From assembly GCA_964590195.1 (NCBI GenBank), contig CAZPWJ010000018.1:3138-67137 (forward strand): DNA of 64,000 nucleotides, read 5' to 3'. The position numbers and the translations under genes are program-made. The notes below the pieces were generated by a model. That model worked only from the letters and a program-made list of their open reading frames with translations. It was not told where the DNA came from and made no database searches. The stretch's first letter is position 1. The number at the start of each line of letters is the position of its first letter. Shown one piece after another: positions 61,796 to 64,000 of this stretch. This stretch comes from GCA-2731375 sp964590195 (lineage in GTDB: Bacteria > Pseudomonadota > Alphaproteobacteria > GCA-2731375).

Positions 61796-62227
61796 TCAAC
61801 TGGCCGGCTGAAACAGAGAAATGGTGACCTCGTCGGTTTGCTTTTCGAAAACCACTTCGACCGGCATGTCGCACTTGATGACGGCTGGATCCGGCTCGAT
61901 ATTGATCAGGTTCGACATGATGCGCGGACCTTCGTCCAGCTCAACCATGGCCAGAACATACGGCGCCTCGACCTTGAAGTTCGGGTTCAGGGAACGGTGC
62001 GCGATCTGAAACGAATACAGCTTGCCCTTGCCGCTGGCCTGCATCCAGCCGATGTCGCGGGAATGGCAATGAGGGCAGATGATGCGCGGAAAAAAGTGCG
62101 CCTTGCCGCAGTCATTGCATTGGGGAAGCATCAATTTCCCCTCTTTCAGACCATCCCAATAGGGCATGGCTTCGGGGGTCATGGGGGTTGGTAACGGCCG
62201 TTGCAGTTCCAAGGGACGTCCTTTCAT
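61796..62227 (-). CDS. DUF35 / OB-fold zinc-ribbon protein, thiolase partner
   Basis: A 143-residue protein. The rubredoxin-like zinc ribbon is CNDCGKAHFFPRIICPHC (four cysteines, about residues 37-54), followed by the OB-fold acyl-CoA-binding domain (GKLYSFQIAHRSLNPNFKVEAPYVLAMVELDE, split over two strands). DUF35 proteins bind to and are needed by SCP-x thiolases or hydratases such as steroid side-chain enzymes. It is encoded just upstream of a thiolase, so the two probably form a heteromeric complex. Confidence 0.9.
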   Translation of the reverse strand: MKGRPLELQRPLPTPMTPEAMPYWDGLKEGKLMLPQCNDCGKAHFFPRIICPHCHSRDIGWMQASGKGKLYSFQIAHRSLNPNFKVEAPYVLAMVELDEGPRIMSNLINIEPDPAVIKCDMPVEVVFEKQTDEVTISLFQPAS

Positions 62228-62360
62228 TTTGTCACTTTGAAGAGCGCCGCGGGCGCGGCTGTGTGATGTTGGCTGCCTAATGTTAACCTAGCCAAGCGCA
62301 TGAGTCTCGTTTCGTTCGGAACGATTGATCACGTCGGTGAGATTGATGGACCAAATGCCG
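62228..62360. other. Intergenic 133 nt
   Basis: The segment holds the leader of the DUF35 gene on the - strand. No convincing gene, promoter or terminator is seen in it; the nearby terminator lies at 62424-62461. Confidence 0.4.
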
Positions 62361-62981
62361 TCAATCAAGCGGTACCGTCTCCCAGCGGCCCGCATCGGCG
62401 GCGCCTTCTTGCCCGAGGGCCAAACAAAAAAAGGGCCCGCCCAGAATACCTGGGCGGGCCCTAATAAATCGTGTTTTAAGTTCTCTCCAGCAGGTGCCGA
62501 ATTCCGCCAGTTGCCGGCCAAAGAGCAACGACTTTAGTGACATCGTGTTTTGGATCTGAAAAACGATCTCGTCACCGATCACTTCAGCCGTTCCATCTTG
62601 AAAACTGCCGATAACCTGTTCGGCGCTGTTTTCCCGGCCCCATGTAAAGAATTCACCCCACTCAAATTTATCGAAATACTCGTCCATTTCACCAGACTCG
62701 AGACCCTCCGGGTTGTCCTTGTATTTAGCGCGAAAATGGGCCTCGAATTCTTTCGCAGGTATGCTCTGGCTGAATTCCTTGGACATTTTGCTTTCGGGGC
62801 CGAATTCAAGATACCTGTTCTTGCCGTTTTCATTCATTTCGTCGTTGAATGCCCAATACCATACCACATCATATGGGCGCATGGCATTGGCATCCTTGAC
62901 CACAAGATTGTGAAATTCTGGGGACAGGAAATTCCGGGGACAGTATATGTTTTCTAAAGCCATATTCGACTGCCTTGCCAA
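62361..62981 (-). CDS. Hypothetical protein; N-terminus encoded by a repeat, C-terminus runs through a terminator
   Basis: A 206-codon frame of unknown family. The centre looks like real protein (MRPYDVVWYWAFNDEMNENG, YFDKFEWGEFFTWGRENSAE), acidic and aromatic-rich. The first 17 codons (including MALENIYCPRN) come from the 69-bp repeat, so the authentic start is probably internal, for example the Met at about residue 34. The end is doubtful too: the terminator at 62424-62461 lies inside the frame. A shift of reading frame would meet a TAA at about 62475, just before the hairpin. It may therefore be a damaged or frameshifted gene. Confidence 0.5.
   Translation of the reverse strand: MARQSNMALENIYCPRNFLSPEFHNLVVKDANAMRPYDVVWYWAFNDEMNENGKNRYLEFGPESKMSKEFSQSIPAKEFEAHFRAKYKDNPEGLESGEMDEYFDKFEWGEFFTWGRENSAEQVIGSFQDGTAEVIGDEIVFQIQNTMSLKSLLFGRQLAEFGTCWRELKTRFIRARPGILGGPFFCLALGQEGAADAGRWETVPLD
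62424..62461 (-). terminator. Rho-independent terminator (- strand)
   Basis: A 12-bp perfect stem (GGGCCCGCCCAG with CTGGGCGGGCCC) around loop AATAC, followed on the - strand by TTTTTTTGTTTG. It would terminate transcription of the hypothetical gene whose open frame continues through it. Confidence 0.92.
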
Positions 62982-62999
62982 ACGTGCCTCGGGCCGATG
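62931..62999. repeat. 69-bp dispersed repeat with GGGGACAG motifs, copy 1
   Basis: Begins ATTCCGGGGACAGTATATG and ends GGGCCGATG. It matches copy 2 at 63877-63945 at 63 of 69 positions. A second GGGGACAG lies just before it (62920-62927). An inverted counterpart lies at 63006-63036 (ATATACTGTCC, then CTGTCCCC), so the block could form a long imperfect hairpin. This style of repeat accompanies IS200-like/REP-associated transposases in many Proteobacteria, by my recollection. Confidence 0.85.
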
Positions 63000-63000
63000 T

Positions 63001-63159
63001 TAAATTATATACTGTCCACGGGTTTTCTCTGTCCCCGGGTTTTGCTAAAAGGGAAGCTTCCTCTTTAAATCCTCTTTAATCAATATTCCCGCCACACACC
63101 TCAGCAGAGAACATATTTCATGGGGTGCAATATATTGGGATCCTATTTATACTCTTCTC
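63001..63159. other. Intergenic region with inverted arm of the GGGGACAG repeat
   Basis: Contains ATATACTGTCCACGG (63007-63021) and CTGTCCCCGGG (63029-63039), reversed relative to copy 1, then AT-rich sequence up to the small membrane-protein gene. No ORF or clear promoter is seen. Confidence 0.5.
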
Positions 63160-63447
63160 ATGCGTTCGAAGATTATTTGGTTGATTGGCTATTTTCTTTC
63201 GGCCCAGATCGTCTACTGGCTGATGAGTTTGTATGGCGAGGACCGGGTCTTGACCTGGGTCTGCATTGCGATGCTGACACTGATGGCAGCCGCGCTGTAC
63301 GAATGGTTCACAAAACCGCATCTCGACGGCAGTGGCCAGCCCATATCGCGTTGGCGATATCGGCTGACAACCGTCTGTTTCATTGTTTGTTGTGGTTTCG
63401 GCGTTTGGCTGTTTGTATCCGTTCTAATAGATGTTCAATCTGGTTAA
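63160..63447 (+). CDS. Small membrane protein of unknown function
   Basis: A 95-residue protein with three predicted membrane segments: about residues 5-25 (IIWLIGYFLSAQIVYWLMSL), 31-48 (LTWVCIAMLTLMAAALY) and 69-90 (LTTVCFIVCCGFGVWLFVSV). Basic residues (FTKPHLDGSGQPISRWRYR) lie in the loop between helices 2 and 3. No family recognised and no Shine-Dalgarno visible, so the start is uncertain. Its stop codon overlaps that of the convergent gene remnant (TTAA at 63444-63447). Confidence 0.55.
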   Translation: MRSKIIWLIGYFLSAQIVYWLMSLYGEDRVLTWVCIAMLTLMAAALYEWFTKPHLDGSGQPISRWRYRLTTVCFIVCCGFGVWLFVSVLIDVQSG

Positions 63448-63876
63448 TTCTGATCGTCTGACCTATTTGATTCACCTCCTGTTGCGGCATTGCCAATATT
63501 TAGTGTGTTGGACGCTCCCCTCGGCAAATAAGGAAGCATACGGCCCGCGCCGGAAGCGGAAGCTCCAGCGAGCGTTCCGCTTGAGCGAATGCCGGCATTC
63601 AATGTCTTCAAACTTTCGGGCGTAACCTTAGACGGATCAATGCCGGCAGCCTCCAGAATTGCAGCACCCTTGCTTGTTAAGGTGCCTTTGGCGGCGTCAA
63701 ACATCGCTGGATTTTTCGTGAAATTGACAATTACCTTCCGTATTACGGTCTCGAGAATTTCGCCGCTGGCGCCAAACAGTGCTTCAACGGTGGCTCGTTT
63801 TAGATCGTAGTCCTGTTTACTGCCTTGCTGCCGCGCGGCGCCATCGAAACCAAGGCTCGTAGCAATTCCGGGGACA
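63444..63876 (-). pseudogene. 3' remnant of a larger hypothetical gene, cut off by the repeat
   Basis: The frame is open from just beyond the repeat to the stop at 63444 and encodes about 140 residues. It starts inside repeat sequence (GIATSLGFDGAARQQGSKQ), continues LKRATVEALFGASGEILETV, and contains MFDAAKGTLTSKGAAILEAA and the flexible, glycine/serine-rich tail LAGASASGAGRMLPYLPRG. An in-frame TAG lies in the repeat and there is no good start at the 5' side; Met 63704 is internal. The tail looks like the C-terminus of a large phage-like or structural protein, but no family is named. Confidence 0.55.
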
Positions 63877-63945
63877 ATTCCGGGGACAGTATATGTTTTC
63901 TAGAGCCATATTCCGCTGCCTCGCCAAACGTACCTCGGACCGATG
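63877..63945. repeat. 69-bp dispersed repeat with GGGGACAG motifs, copy 2
   Basis: 63 of 69 positions match copy 1. It is preceded by a further ATTCCGGGGACA unit (63864-63875), giving a tandem of the core. It lies at the 5' side of the truncated - strand gene, the same relative place copy 1 has to the hypothetical gene at 62361. Sequence after it, to the end of the window, shows no gene. Confidence 0.85.
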
Positions 63946-64000
63946 CTTGTCCGTCATCAAAACATTTGGGACATGTGATCCTGTTTCCAAAGGGAGGATC

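Overview
The window is about 60% GC, densely packed, and looks like an alphaproteobacterium of Rhodospirillales/Rhodobacterales type. Supporting signs are a heterotetrameric sarcosine oxidase (soxBDAG), MeaB, several glutathione S-transferases, PAS-rich histidine kinases, class III cyclases and one good CtrA-type box. No rRNA, tRNA, phage or CRISPR was seen. The gene content points to a heterotroph that takes up peptides or other small organics and degrades unusual carbon compounds.

Layout. 1-6868: a dipeptide/oligopeptide ABC importer, arranged as a 5'-truncated binding protein plus two permeases on the + strand, a strong terminator, two ATPases on the - strand, and a second, paralogous Tat-exported binding protein. 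6905-10445 (-): VOC protein, MeaB GTPase with a free-standing B12-binding subunit, SnoaL-like protein, glycerophosphodiesterase. 10605-12691 (+): enoyl-CoA hydratase, haloalkane dehalogenase, cupin. 12697-15261 (-): agmatinase-family ureohydrolase, universal stress protein, KDPG aldolase. 15319-17802 (+): KDG kinase, histidine phosphatase, metallophosphoesterase. 17825-20311 (-): PAS sensor kinase.

20471-33682 is a divergent catabolic block around a 91-nt spacer at 27668-27758. Leftward it encodes two acyl-CoA dehydrogenases, a MetE-like protein, an amidohydrolase, a GST, a catechol-2,3-dioxygenase-like protein and a zinc alcohol dehydrogenase. Rightward it encodes an enoyl-CoA hydratase, an isocitrate-lyase-family enzyme, an HpaB-family flavoprotein, a stand-alone beta-ketoacyl synthase and an acyl-CoA ligase. 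33713-39212 (-): N-formylglutamate amidohydrolase-like protein, PAS protein, exported protein, and a histidine kinase beside a receiver-cyclase. 39231-44743: GST, two enoyl-CoA hydratases, MFS transporter with an MlrC-type peptidase, thioesterase. 44720-49792: another PAS kinase, UDG-like protein, nitroreductase, lipoprotein hydrolase, small protein.

49874-56034 is a tight operon of a GlcD-like flavoprotein and soxB-soxD-soxA-soxG. Convergent to it on the - strand is a two-gene operon of a GFA-domain protein and a GST. The GST open reading frame is interrupted by a TGA exactly where omega-like GSTs carry the active-site cysteine (CPWxQR). A stem-loop of bacterial SECIS geometry lies 11 nt downstream of that TGA. 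This is best read as a selenocysteine-containing GST that ordinary gene calling would truncate, and it is the most interesting item here.

57315-62227: a 1070-residue cyclase/AAA/TPR protein and a thiolase/DUF35 pair. From 62361 to the end the sequence changes character: hypothetical genes, a truncated reading frame, and two copies of a 69-bp repeat carrying clustered GGGGACAG motifs, typical of a mobile or REP-like accessory region. All functions are inferred by reading motifs; no database search was run.
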